37,010 nt of DNA, taken from NCBI GenBank assembly GCA_902806355.1, contig CADCWI010000028.1, forward strand, positions 1 to 37,010. The letters are read 5' to 3'. Source of the DNA: an uncultured Thermomicrobiales bacterium. GTDB taxonomy: Bacteria; Chloroflexota; Chloroflexia; Thermomicrobiales; UBA6265. The notes below the pieces were generated by a model. The model did not search any database and had not been told where the DNA came from. It saw only the letters and a list, made by a program, of their open reading frames with translations. Below, one piece after another: positions 26,777-35,543 of this stretch (positions are counted from its first letter, which is position 1; each line of letters opens with the position of its first letter). The position numbers were made by a program, and so were the translations under genes.

Positions 26777-27633
26777 CGTTGCGTTCCCTGGTCGGCCTCA
26801 TGGTCACTGACTGCTGCAGGGGTCCCGCTACCCACTGGATCGAGAATTGGAGCACCGGCCGCGGAGTACGTGGACCGGAGATTGACCTCCGTGAAAACGT
26901 CAGGCACCGTCCCGGCGGCGATCATCTGCACGTTGAGCAGGGCCACATTGTCGAAGTACTCGGGGACGGACTGTAAGTCATGGTGCACAGCGACAACCGT
27001 CTTCCCGGCGTCTCGGACATCCCTCAGCAGTTCGACGATCGCGCGTTCGGTCACGGCATCGACGCCGACGAACGGTTCATCCATCAGGTAGAGATCGGCT
27101 TCCTGTGCCAGGGCCCTCGCAAGAAAGACGCGCTGTTGCTGTCCGCCCGAAAGCTGGCTGATCTGCCGCTTGGCATATGCGCTCATGCCAACCTTGCGTA
27201 GCGCCTCCAGGGCGACATGACGATCGGTGGAACCGGGTCGCCGGAACCAGCCGATGCGGCCGTATCGACCCATGGTGACGACATCGAGCGCGTCGGTCGG
27301 AAAGTCCCAATCCACCGAACCACGTTGCGGAATATAAGCTACCCGGGACCGGACCTTGGGAAGCGACTCCCCAAAGATCCGCACAGAGCCCGCCGCGATA
27401 GGTACCAATCCGAGAATCGCTTTCAGGAGCGTGCTCTTGCCGGCGCCGTTCGGTCCGACAATCGCGGTGATCTTCCCCGGTTCGATATCGAGATCGACAT
27501 CCCAGAGCACTGGTGATTCGTTGTAGGCAACCGTCAGGTCACGCACAGCGATCACAGGTTCCACAGGCTCTACTGGCGTGATGGAGTCGATTTGAGGGGC
27601 TGGGCGAGTGGACTGGACAGGCGCTGAGATCAT
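26773..27633 (-). CDS. metal ABC transporter ATP-binding protein
   Basis: 286-residue cytoplasmic ATPase of the Mn/Zn/Fe importer family. Walker A GPNGAGKST, Q-loop YIPQRGSVDWDFP (typical of Mn/Zn ATPases), signature LSGGQQQR, Walker B LYLMDEPFVGVD and switch His in VAVHHDLQ are all found. A 27-residue polar N-terminus precedes the ABC core. It overlaps the substrate-binding protein gene by four bases and the permease by four. Confidence 0.95.
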   Translation of the reverse strand: MISAPVQSTRPAPQIDSITPVEPVEPVIAVRDLTVAYNESPVLWDVDLDIEPGKITAIVGPNGAGKSTLLKAILGLVPIAAGSVRIFGESLPKVRSRVAYIPQRGSVDWDFPTDALDVVTMGRYGRIGWFRRPGSTDRHVALEALRKVGMSAYAKRQISQLSGGQQQRVFLARALAQEADLYLMDEPFVGVDAVTERAIVELLRDVRDAGKTVVAVHHDLQSVPEYFDNVALLNVQMIAAGTVPDVFTEVNLRSTYSAAGAPILDPVGSGTPAAVSDHEADQGTQR

Positions 27634-28622
27634 TCCGCGTCTTCTCCTTCGAGGCCGGCGACAATCGTATCCACGTTGTGCCGGAACATGCCGAGATACG
27701 TCCCTTCCGGGGTGTCGAAGTCCCCCAGCGCATCAGAGAACAACTCGCCGCCGATCGACACTTGCCAATTTCGATCGGTGGTGGCGACCTGCACCGCTTC
27801 GATGGTCCGTCGTGGGACGCTCGTCTCGACGAAGATCGATGGCACCTGTCGCTCGACGAGCAGGTCAGCGATCCGCTGGACATCCCGGATACCAGCCTCT
27901 GTCGAGGTGCTTATTCCCTGCAAGCCGACGACTTCGAGACCGTATCGACGTCCGAGATACCCGAAGGCGTCGTGGGCCGTGACAAGCACCCGCTGCTGAT
28001 CGGGGATGGCAGAGAATCGCTCGGCGGCATAGCGGTCGAGCTCATCCAGCTGGAGAGTGTATGAGGCGACCCCATCGGCGTACGCCTGGCTATGGGAGGG
28101 ATCGATAGAGGTCAGGGCCTGGCCCATCGAGCGGCACGCGTATGCCCACATGGTCGGATCAAACCAGACATGGGGATCCGGATTGCCTTGGAACTCGGCC
28201 GGCGATGTAAGCAAGTCTGCCGGGATCGCATCACCAACCGGGAAGACGGGGCGCCGTTCGCTCAGCCGTTCGAGCAACTCGCCCAGCTTGCCTTCGAGGT
28301 GCAGTCCATTGAAGAAGATCGCGTCGCTGTCGATGAGTTCTTCGACGTTTCGCTCGCTGGCCTTGAAGAGGTGTGGATCCACTCCGGGTCCCATCAGGCC
28401 ATCGACACTGACACGCTCACCGCCGACCTGGCGTGCAAGGTCGGCAACCTGACCAGTCGTCGCCGTGACGCGGATGATGCGATCGCCCAGGTCGGGAAGC
28501 TCCTGTCCCTGGCTGATGCGTCCACATCCGGTGATGATCGGCAGGGCGAGAAGCGCAAGGAACGGGCGCCACCGAGATGACACCGGGACAGAATTCAAAG
28601 CGGACGGCGAGGTTCGGGTCAC
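27630..28622 (-). CDS. TroA-like metal-binding lipoprotein of the ABC importer
   Basis: 330 residues with a lipoprotein signal ending in PIITGC (Cys33). Cluster A-1 metal ligands fit the TroA pattern: His84 (DPHLFK), His151 (DPHVWFD), His217 (TAHDAFGY) and Asp303 (DFDTPEG). This set binds Zn or Mn; the lack of a His-rich loop argues against a ZnuA-type zinc specialist, and the DtxR neighbour favours Mn or Fe, but the metal cannot be fixed from sequence. The start is GTG at 28622, overlapping the stop of a short upstream ORF (GTGA). Confidence 0.92.
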   Translation of the reverse strand: MTRTSPSALNSVPVSSRWRPFLALLALPIITGCGRISQGQELPDLGDRIIRVTATTGQVADLARQVGGERVSVDGLMGPGVDPHLFKASERNVEELIDSDAIFFNGLHLEGKLGELLERLSERRPVFPVGDAIPADLLTSPAEFQGNPDPHVWFDPTMWAYACRSMGQALTSIDPSHSQAYADGVASYTLQLDELDRYAAERFSAIPDQQRVLVTAHDAFGYLGRRYGLEVVGLQGISTSTEAGIRDVQRIADLLVERQVPSIFVETSVPRRTIEAVQVATTDRNWQVSIGGELFSDALGDFDTPEGTYLGMFRHNVDTIVAGLEGEDAE

Positions 28623-28732
28623 GTGGCAACCTGTCGGAGCGTCGATGCGGATATGAGCAGCGGGCGGCGAGGCGTCCAGGATCGTTGAGTTTGATGAGAA
28701 GGAGAATGATGCGCCAACGCCGCTGCTTCCAT
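28619..28732 (-). CDS. possible 37-residue leader ORF before the metal importer
   Basis: From ATG 28732 a frame of 37 codons ends in a TGA that overlaps the GTG of the lipoprotein gene (GTGA). It begins MEAAALAHHSPSHQTQ with three His codons in six. The predicted transcript start (near 28738) would lie only about six bases before this ATG, so translation might be near-leaderless. No homologue is recognised. Confidence 0.25.
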   Translation of the reverse strand: MEAAALAHHSPSHQTQRSWTPRRPLLISASTLRQVAT

Positions 28733-28740
28733 TTCACTGA

Positions 28741-28774
28741 GACTAAATTAGCATAGACTAAACCCGTCAGTCAA
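28741..28774 (-). promoter_or_regulatory. metal importer promoter with DtxR-type operator
   Basis: On the minus strand TTGACT (28769-28774) and TAATTT (28745-28750) are 18 bases apart. The spacer and -10 contain TTAG-N6-CTAA (28748-28761) and two direct copies of TTTAGTC (28756-28762 and 28741-28747), 15 bases apart. TTAG/CTAA half-sites are typical of DtxR/IdeR boxes, so the DtxR-family protein of this cluster probably blocks polymerase here. Confidence 0.65.
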
Positions 28775-28779
28775 GAGAA

Positions 28780-28802
28780 GGGCGGGCTTTGCGGGCCCGC
28801 CC
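28780..28802 (-). terminator. terminator of the ftsY-ffh operon
   Basis: GGGCGGGC and GCCCGCCC form an 8-bp GC stem with a 7-base loop, followed by TTCTCTT on the minus strand, 24 bases after the ffh stop and directly before the importer promoter. Confidence 0.75.
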
Positions 28803-28825
28803 CCTGGTCCTACCGATTTACTAAA

Positions 28826-30163
28826 TCAGAGATCGAACGGCATGTTCTTGGGCATCTTGCCCTTTTTCGCCATCTGGCTGAACTGTCCCATCATCTTCTG
28901 CATGTCCTTGAATTGGGACAGCAGCCTGTTGACATCCTGTCGCTCGACCCCGCTTCCCCTGGCGATCCGTCGCCGTCGGGCGTGGTCGATACGCTCAGGA
29001 TGACGACGTTCCCAGGGGGTCATGCCCCGGATGATGGCTTCGACCTGTTTATAGTCGTCATCCGAGATCTGCGCCTTTGCCTGACGCATCTGCTGACCGA
29101 GGCCGGGAATCATGTCCATCAACTGGCTGAGCGGTCCCATCGCCTTGATCTTCTGCAGCTGATCGAGGAAGTCCTCAAGATCGAACTGCCCCTTCATCAT
29201 CCGGGACTGGAGGCGCTCGGCCTCCTTGTCGTCGGTCTGCTCCTGGGCGCGCTCGATCAGGGACAGGACGTCGCCCATGCCAAGGATGCGGCTGGCGAGC
29301 CGATCGGGATAGAAAGGTTCCAGGGCGTCGAGCTTTTCCCCGGTACCGATGAACTTGATCGGCACACCGGTGACGGCCCGGATCGAAAGCGCCGCACCGC
29401 CGCGAGCATCGCCGTCCATCTTCGTCAGCACCAGGCCAGACACGCCGAGGCGGTCGTTGAAGGTCTGGGCAACGCCAACCGCTTCCTGTCCGGTCATCGC
29501 GTCGGCCACGAGCAGGATTTCCGACGGGTTGAGCTCGTCCCGGATGTTCACCAGCTCCTGCATCAACGGCTCATCGATCTGGAGTCGACCGGCGGTGTCG
29601 ATGATGACCGGGTTGTGACCACGCTCCTGGGCGAACCGCAGGGAGTTGTAGGCAATGTCGACCGGATTCGCCCTGGTCCCTTCTTCGTAGACCGTGAGGT
29701 TGGCCTGCTTGCCGAGCGACTGAAGCTGATTGACCGCCGCTGGCCTGTACACATCGGCCGCAACCATCAGCGGATTCAGGCCCTGCTTCCGGAGGTGAAG
29801 CGCGAGCTTGGCGGAATGCGTCGTCTTTCCTGACCCCTGAAGGCCAACCATCATGATGATCTGCGGCGGTCGGTTGGGAGTGTTGAGCGGGACCTGATCC
29901 TTGCCGAGGATGGTGATCAGCTCCTCATTGACGATCCCGATCGCCGTCTGGGCCGGTGACAGGGAGCGCATGACGTCCTGCCCCAGCGCGCGCTCACGCA
30001 CCACAGCGACGAAGTCCTTGACCACCTTGAAGTTGACATCGGCTTCGAGAAGCGCGCGGCGAACCTCGCGCATCGCGTCATCGACGTCCTTTTCGGTGAG
30101 CCGACCCTTTCGGCCAAGTCGCCCGAAGGTCTCGTTCAGTCGGTCCGATAATGTCTCGAACAT
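28826..30163 (-). CDS. ffh: signal recognition particle protein Ffh
   Basis: SRP54 GTPase that binds signal peptides and 4.5S-type RNA to target membrane proteins; cytoplasmic. 445 residues: N domain (1-85), G domain with GLQGSGKTTH, DTAGR and TKMDGDARGG, and a C-terminal methionine-rich M domain (MIPGLGQQMRQ, then a Met-Lys rich tail). The RNA-binding helix region contains RIARGSGVERQDVNRLL. It follows ftsY with a three-base gap, so SRP and its receptor are co-expressed. No SRP RNA gene was found here. Confidence 0.97.
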   Translation of the reverse strand: MFETLSDRLNETFGRLGRKGRLTEKDVDDAMREVRRALLEADVNFKVVKDFVAVVRERALGQDVMRSLSPAQTAIGIVNEELITILGKDQVPLNTPNRPPQIIMMVGLQGSGKTTHSAKLALHLRKQGLNPLMVAADVYRPAAVNQLQSLGKQANLTVYEEGTRANPVDIAYNSLRFAQERGHNPVIIDTAGRLQIDEPLMQELVNIRDELNPSEILLVADAMTGQEAVGVAQTFNDRLGVSGLVLTKMDGDARGGAALSIRAVTGVPIKFIGTGEKLDALEPFYPDRLASRILGMGDVLSLIERAQEQTDDKEAERLQSRMMKGQFDLEDFLDQLQKIKAMGPLSQLMDMIPGLGQQMRQAKAQISDDDYKQVEAIIRGMTPWERRHPERIDHARRRRIARGSGVERQDVNRLLSQFKDMQKMMGQFSQMAKKGKMPKNMPFDL

Positions 30164-30166
30164 CGA

Positions 30167-31132
30167 TTACAGCCCTTCACCATCGCCGAAGAACAGCGAG
30201 TCGACGTACGTTGTCGGGCGGAACTCCGCCATGTCGGTGGCCTTCTCCCCGGTGCCGATATAGGTGATCGGCGTTCCTATCTCCTTGGCGACAGAGAAGG
30301 CGATCCCGCCCCGCGCGGTTCCATCCAGCTTCGAGATCATGATGTCCGTTATCTCAACAGATTTGGTGAATTCGTTGGCCTGCACGAGGCCGTTCTGGCC
30401 GGTGGTGGCGTCGATCACTAGCAGGACCTCCTGCGGGGCGTCCGGCACCTGCCGCTGCATGATCTTGCGCAGCTTCTGCAGCTCCGCCATGAGGTTGTGC
30501 TTGGTGTGGAGGCGGCCCGCGGTATCGACAATGAGGACATCGACATTGCGGTTGTGTGCCGCCTGCATGGCGTCGAAGACCACAGCTCCGGGATCGGCGC
30601 CTTGCTGGTGGGCAACCACCGGCACGTTCAGCCGTTCACCCCACACCTTGAGCTGATCGATCGCGGCAGCCCGGAACGTGTCGCCGGCCGCCAGCATCAC
30701 CGTCCGTCCGAAGTTCTGGTGATAGCGGGCGAGCTTGGCGATCGACGTCGTCTTGCCGGTCCCGTTGACACCGGTGACTAGGATGACAAATGGCACGCCG
30801 CGCTGGAGGATTTTGACCTTTCGGTTTCGTGTTGCTTGCTCGAGAAGCGTGATCATCTCCAGGCGCAACACTTCCCGGGCGTCGGCGGGATTGACGATCC
30901 GCTCGTCCCGGATCCGGTCGCGGAGTTCCTGGACGAGCTGCTGGCTGACATCCCATCCGACATCGGCCTGGATCAAGAGCATTTCAAGATCTTCGAAAAG
31001 CTCCTCGTCGATTTCCGACCGATCGAATAGTCGCGTAATTTCTCCGAATACACCCCGGCGGGTCTTTTCCAGACCCTTGTCCAGTTGAACGTCAGGCGCT
31101 GCCTGGCGCTTGAAGAGTCGTCTCAGGACCAC
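30167..31132 (-). CDS. ftsY: signal recognition particle receptor FtsY
   Basis: Membrane-associated GTPase receiving the Ffh-ribosome complex. 321 residues containing the N domain and G domain with GVNGTGKTTSIAKLA, DTAGRLHTK and SKLDGTARGG. The long acidic A domain of E. coli FtsY is absent, as in many other bacteria; membrane contact would depend on the basic N-terminus (LRRLFKRQ). It is first in the ftsY-ffh operon. The 239-base gap to the divergent transporter gene should hold both promoters. Confidence 0.97.
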   Translation of the reverse strand: MVLRRLFKRQAAPDVQLDKGLEKTRRGVFGEITRLFDRSEIDEELFEDLEMLLIQADVGWDVSQQLVQELRDRIRDERIVNPADAREVLRLEMITLLEQATRNRKVKILQRGVPFVILVTGVNGTGKTTSIAKLARYHQNFGRTVMLAAGDTFRAAAIDQLKVWGERLNVPVVAHQQGADPGAVVFDAMQAAHNRNVDVLIVDTAGRLHTKHNLMAELQKLRKIMQRQVPDAPQEVLLVIDATTGQNGLVQANEFTKSVEITDIMISKLDGTARGGIAFSVAKEIGTPITYIGTGEKATDMAEFRPTTYVDSLFFGDGEGL

Positions 31133-31371
31133 TATTGAAACTCCTGCGTGATGTTTGCCGAGATGAGCGGCGTGATTGTTGGGGGAGCATGGTGACCGAG
31201 GGGTTCACGATACCGATGGTGGACGAATCACCCAAGTGAATGTACTGATCGGGTGCCCGTTGGCAGCCCCTGCGTTGCCCCGTAAAGTGTACATCGCTCT
31301 CGTCATCGCGCTGATACAGGGGCTACGCACGTCTCAGTGCCTCTGGTAGGATCGCCCAAACACCATTGTCG

Positions 31372-32643
31372 ATGCCTCCTTCTCAACAGAGAGTGCTCCT
31401 GATGCGCCGCTCCGAGCTCGTTCTCGCCGTCTATCTGCCGACAGCGCTGTTGGCGATGGCGCAGGGCCTGCTGCTCGCGACACTGCCGTTCTACGCCACT
31501 GATCTTGGCGTTAGCCTGACCGCTGTCAGTGTTATCGTCTCTGCCGCAGCGATCGGCACACTCGTGAGCGATGTCCCGGCCGGCGTCGTCCTGCACCGGA
31601 TAGGGCTGCGACGGTCGATGCTGATCGGATCTGCGTTGGTCGTGATCGGGACGATGAGCCTCGCGTTGCCACTGAGCGCGGAGGCCGTCGTCGGTCTGAG
31701 ACTGCTCTCCGGTGTCGGCACGGCGTTATGGGGCCTGTCGCGTCACTCGTTCATCGCACAGACGGTTGATGTCGCGAACCGTGGGCGTTCGATTGCCGTC
31801 TTCGGTGGGATCAACCGGATCGGCATGTTCGGCGGCCCGGCCCTTGGTGGTGTGATCGCGACGGCGGCGAGTACGTCCGCAGCATTTCTCGTAGCGGGCG
31901 GATTGGGAGTGCTTGCCTTCGGGGCAGCCATGGCGTTCATCCCGAGCGACCACGCCGAGACAACGGAGCGCCGTGGTTCGGGGCGCAAGCGGTGGGACCT
32001 TGTGGCCAAGACGGTCCGGACGAACTCCAGCGACCTTGCCGCCGCGGGCGTCGCCCAACTGTTTGCCCAGATGATCCGCCAGGGACGACAGCTCCTGATT
32101 CCGCTAGTGGGTGCTACCGAGCTGTCGCTCAACCCGGCGGAGGTCGGGACGATCATGACGGTATCGGCCGTCGTCGACATGTCGATGTTCTTTCCGGCCG
32201 GAATCCTGATGGACCGTTTCGGGCGGAAATTCGCGTCGGTGCCAAGCTTCGGGATCATGGCGATCGGGATCGGGATGGTCCCATTCGCCGGGAGCTTCAT
32301 TGGTCTCATGGTGGCGGGGATGGTCATCGGCCTCGGGAACGGGCTGGGATCCGGATCGATGATGACTCTCGGAGCCGATCTCGCGCCGGAGGGTGCGACG
32401 GGCGAGTTCCTTGGAATCTGGCGTTTGATCGGTGATGTCGGAATGGTTGCCGGTCCGCTGGCCGTCGGCCTGATCGCCAACGGGCTGGGACTGCGGGGGA
32501 GCGCTCTTGCATTGATGGCGGCGGGTTTGATCGCGTCGGCAACGCTGCTGTTCCTCGTCAAGGAGACCCGGGTTACCGCTGCGGCGCCTTCACCGTTCGT
32601 GGATAAGGCACCGCCGGATGAATCGGCATCGGTCCAAGCATGA
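31372..32643 (+). CDS. major facilitator superfamily transporter
   Basis: About 423 residues with twelve predicted membrane helices. The MFS loop motif appears twice: DVPAGVVLHRIGLRR after helix 2 and ILMDRFGRKFA after helix 8. The substrate is unknown; resemblance is to drug or sugar efflux carriers. The ATG at 31372 is used, but a TTG at 31366 or an ATG at 31402, which has GAGAG upstream, could be the start. An extended -10-like TGGTAGGAT lies at about 31346-31354. The C-terminal 25 residues are polar and proline-rich. Confidence 0.9.
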   Translation: MPPSQQRVLLMRRSELVLAVYLPTALLAMAQGLLLATLPFYATDLGVSLTAVSVIVSAAAIGTLVSDVPAGVVLHRIGLRRSMLIGSALVVIGTMSLALPLSAEAVVGLRLLSGVGTALWGLSRHSFIAQTVDVANRGRSIAVFGGINRIGMFGGPALGGVIATAASTSAAFLVAGGLGVLAFGAAMAFIPSDHAETTERRGSGRKRWDLVAKTVRTNSSDLAAAGVAQLFAQMIRQGRQLLIPLVGATELSLNPAEVGTIMTVSAVVDMSMFFPAGILMDRFGRKFASVPSFGIMAIGIGMVPFAGSFIGLMVAGMVIGLGNGLGSGSMMTLGADLAPEGATGEFLGIWRLIGDVGMVAGPLAVGLIANGLGLRGSALALMAAGLIASATLLFLVKETRVTAAAPSPFVDKAPPDESASVQA

Positions 32644-32706
32644 GTGGTGAAGACGCCGTAGAGTCGCGGTGATGCGCGGGGGGATTCAGACAGTGCAGGG
32701 CGAGCG

Positions 32707-33414
32707 ATGACGGAACCGCGCTATCACCTGACGATCAAGGAGCTTCAGCCGGACGAGCGACCTCGCGAACGGCTGAAACACTACGGTGCATCGATCCTGA
32801 GCAATGGCGAGTTGCTGGCGATAGCGCTCAACACGGGGATCAAGGGCGAGTCGGTGACTGCAATGGCTCAGCGATTGTTGACCACGCACGGTGGGCTCCA
32901 GGGCCTGATGCGTCTGGATTTCGTGGAGCTCGCCCGGGAGCGTGGTGTGGGGGAGTCGAAGGCGGCCAAGGTCAAGGCGTCACTGGAGCTTGGCCGACGG
33001 CTGGCGGCGATCTCGGGAGATGACCGACCGACGATCACGACACCGGAGGACGTGGTCCAGCTCATCGGAATCGACATGGCCGCGCTCGAGCAGGAACAAC
33101 TTCGCGTTATCCTGCTCGATACCAAACACCGAGTGCTCGCCATCAGGACCGTGTACCAGGGAAGCGCCAACGAGGCGACCGTGCGGGTAGGGGAGCTGTT
33201 CCGCGACGCTGTGCGACATAACGCAGTTGCGATCGTGCTCGTTCACAATCACCCGTCGGGCGACCCCACGCCATCCAGTGCCGATGTCACGTTGACAGTC
33301 GACGTTGTCGAAGCCGGTCGTCTCCTGGACATCACGGTGGTCGATCACCTGATCATCGGGCAGGGGCGGCATGTCTCGTTGAAGCGCCTTGGACTCGGAT
33401 TCACCGCCCGTTAA
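32707..33414 (+). CDS. radC: RadC family JAB-domain protein
   Basis: 235 residues: an N-terminal helix-hairpin-helix-like part (about 20-100) and a C-terminal JAB/MPN metalloprotein domain with VHNHPSGDPTPSSAD (His180, His182, Asp193) as zinc ligands. RadC was named for a DNA repair phenotype that was later questioned; the fold suggests a metal-dependent hydrolase whose substrate is unknown. It is a single gene between an MFS transporter and the LLM oxidoreductase and shows no mobile-element neighbours. Confidence 0.95.
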   Translation: MTEPRYHLTIKELQPDERPRERLKHYGASILSNGELLAIALNTGIKGESVTAMAQRLLTTHGGLQGLMRLDFVELARERGVGESKAAKVKASLELGRRLAAISGDDRPTITTPEDVVQLIGIDMAALEQEQLRVILLDTKHRVLAIRTVYQGSANEATVRVGELFRDAVRHNAVAIVLVHNHPSGDPTPSSADVTLTVDVVEAGRLLDITVVDHLIIGQGRHVSLKRLGLGFTAR

Positions 33415-33459
33415 CCCGCACGGGCCTTTCCGGATCAACCGGGATAACAGGAGTCTGCA

Positions 33460-34260
33460 TTGGCCACGACAGCGTTTGGTTTCGGGATCGCCGGATCGCT
33501 CACTCACGATATCGTGCGGGAGATCGCTCCGCGTCTGGAGCAAGCGGGGTTTTCGACTCTCTGGGTGAATGACACGCCCGACGGTGACTCGCTGGCGAGT
33601 CTCGCGGTGGCGGCGGAGGTGACATCTACACTCGGACTGGCCACGGGCGTGATCCCGGTCGATCGTCGACCGGCGGACGAGATCATCGCCGCTGTCCGTC
33701 GTCTGGAACTCCCTGAGCAGCGGCTGACCATTGGTATCGGCAGTTCCACTCCTCCGAGTCCGCTGCGCAGGATCGCGTCTTCGATCGACGCCCTCCATAC
33801 AGGTTTGTCGTGCGACGTGATGGTTGGTGCGCTTGGGCCCAAGATGCGAGCGGTTGCGGTGACACGGGGAGACGGCGTGTTGCTCAACTGGCTCACGCCG
33901 GCAGCCGCACGCCAAGCCGTCGAGGACATGAAACAGGCGGTCCGGGAGCGTGGAGGGGACAGCTCCAGGATGGCGCTCTACGTCCGGACCGCCCTCGGGA
34001 AGCACGCTCAGGAGCGTCTGGAGGCGGAAGCGGAGCGCTATGCGCGCATCCCGTCGTATGCGGCGAATTTTGGGCGACTTGGAGTTCGAGCGATCGACAC
34101 CGCTGTCCGCTCTGATACGGCGGAGGGAATACGGGACGGTGTTGCCGGGTACGATGGCACGCTCGACGAGATCGTGGTCCGGGCCATCACCGCGAACGAC
34201 ACCGTCGGCGAGTACCTGGAGCTGATGGAAGCGGTCATGGAAGGGAAGAGTCGGTCCTAG
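33460..34260 (+). CDS. LLM class (luciferase-like) oxidoreductase
   Basis: 266-residue TIM-barrel protein of the bacterial luciferase-like superfamily, which uses F420 or FMN. The start is TTG at 33460, preceded by AGGAG. Barrel landmarks include LWVNDTPDGDSL near residue 35, LGLATGVIPVDRR, IGIGSS and MVGALGPKMRAVA. F420 use is common in such single-gene members from Chloroflexota and Actinobacteria, but the cofactor is not provable from the sequence. Its last 26 bases overlap the convergent adenosine deaminase pseudogene. Confidence 0.85.
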   Translation: MATTAFGFGIAGSLTHDIVREIAPRLEQAGFSTLWVNDTPDGDSLASLAVAAEVTSTLGLATGVIPVDRRPADEIIAAVRRLELPEQRLTIGIGSSTPPSPLRRIASSIDALHTGLSCDVMVGALGPKMRAVAVTRGDGVLLNWLTPAAARQAVEDMKQAVRERGGDSSRMALYVRTALGKHAQERLEAEAERYARIPSYAANFGRLGVRAIDTAVRSDTAEGIRDGVAGYDGTLDEIVVRAITANDTVGEYLELMEAVMEGKSRS

Positions 34261-35323
34261 TCGTCCGGAACTGTCGGTCAGAAGCATCTCGCAGCTGACC
34301 TCGTAACATCGCCTTGGTCTGTTCGCCGGCGAAGCTCTGGGTGATTCCAGATTCCACGATGGTGATGAGTTCCTCCACTGTCAGATCGAACGCTTCAACG
34401 ATCCTTGCATACTCCTGCTCGAGTGACGTGTTGAAGAGCGCCGGATCGTCGCTATTGATGGAAACAGGTACGCCAACACGCATCAAATCGCGTAGTGACA
34501 GGGATTCAAGATCGGGAATAACTCCGGTACGAAGGTTACTGGTGGGTCAGTGCTCAAGCGCGATATGCCGTTCTCCGAGGAGGTTCAGGAGCGCAGGATC
34601 ACTCCTGGCGCCGATCCCATGACCGATGCGTTCGACTCCGAGGACATCAACGGTTTGCCAGACACGTTCCGGGCCGGTGGTTTCACCGGCATGGGCGGTC
34701 AGGTGGAAGCCAGCTTCCCGGGCGCGAGCGAATGCCTCGCTGAACAGATGCGGAGGAGTGCGGCGCTCATCGCCACCCAGACCAAGCCCGACGATCCCTG
34801 ACGACGGGCCGGCTTCGATCATCCAGTCGACCGTGCGCTCCACTTAAGCGGGGCCTGAAGCCGCGTCACGCACGCCGTCCGCGATCCAGCGGAGTTCCAG
34901 ACCATACCGTGACCGGAGCTCCAGCCGAGCCGCGTTCATCGCTCCCAACATGGCGTGGAACTCGATTCCCCTGAGCCTGGCATGAGGCTCCGGATTGAAA
35001 TGGAGCTCGGCGTACATCACCCCTTGTGCGACAAGGCGGTCGCCGTATTCACGCACGATCCGGCCGAAGTCAGCGGGGGAGCGAAGGCACTCGCTGACCC
35101 GGATGAACACATCGATGAAGTGTGGGAAGTCCCTGTAGGCGAAGAATGCCTGCGCATCCTCTACACACCCGAAGCCAGGATCGATCCCGTTGCTGGCCGC
35201 CAGGTCGAGGAGTGTTTCCGGTGCAACGGTGCCTTCGAGGTGAACATGCAGCTCGATCTTGGGAATGTTGGTGATCCAGGCGGGAACAGGCACGGTATTC
35301 GACTCGGGATCATCTTGATTCAT
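34235..35323 (-). pseudogene. add: adenosine deaminase with two in-frame stop codons
   Basis: A single 363-codon frame from ATG 35323 (GGAGGG nine bases upstream) to the stop at 34235 reads as a full adenosine deaminase. It is broken by TAA at codon 160 (34844-34846) and TGA at codon 259 (34547-34549), with no frameshift. Active-site elements are intact: HVHLEG near codon 25, TAHAGETTG, RIGHGI and INSDDPALF. The TGA sits exactly where the family has Cys in CPTSN. The undamaged sites suggest very recent inactivation, sequencing error or recoding. A functional gene would deaminate adenosine to inosine in the cytoplasm. Confidence 0.85.
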
Positions 35324-35440
35324 TGATCGAAACCCTCCATACGCTGCATCGAAAGAACAGATTGCTGGTTTCCTTGACGCCACGACTCGCCAACGGAAGT
35401 CCCCACGCCGATGCTCCTGCAAGGTCCGGAAGGGCCACTA

Positions 35441-35497
35441 TGATACAATCCGAGTCCACTGAGGCTGTTGCCATAGCCTTGTTTTCCAGTGTATTTC
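35441..35497 (+). promoter_or_regulatory. probable mreB promoter region
   Basis: An extended -10-like TGATACAAT is at 35441-35449, and a second candidate pair TTGCCA (35468) and TATTTC (35492) lies closer to the gene. The 220-base divergent gap between the add pseudogene and mreB should contain promoters for both. Choice between the candidates is uncertain. Confidence 0.35.
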
Positions 35498-35543
35498 AGG
35501 CATCTTGCCCGCGATCACCGGTCCAAGATCGGGGGAGCATCGC

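Noticed and set aside
28741..28762. GACTAAA repeats as the start of a CRISPR or larger repeat array
   Set aside because: Only two 7-base copies occur, and their place over a promoter fits an operator better.
32980..34287. 435-codon minus-strand ORF over radC and the LLM gene
   Set aside because: Antisense to conserved coding sequence with no recognisable motif.
34547..34549. firm claim of a selenocysteine codon in adenosine deaminase
   Set aside because: A second in-frame stop (TAA at 34844-34846) lies upstream and no Sec machinery is visible, so it is only listed as an alternative.
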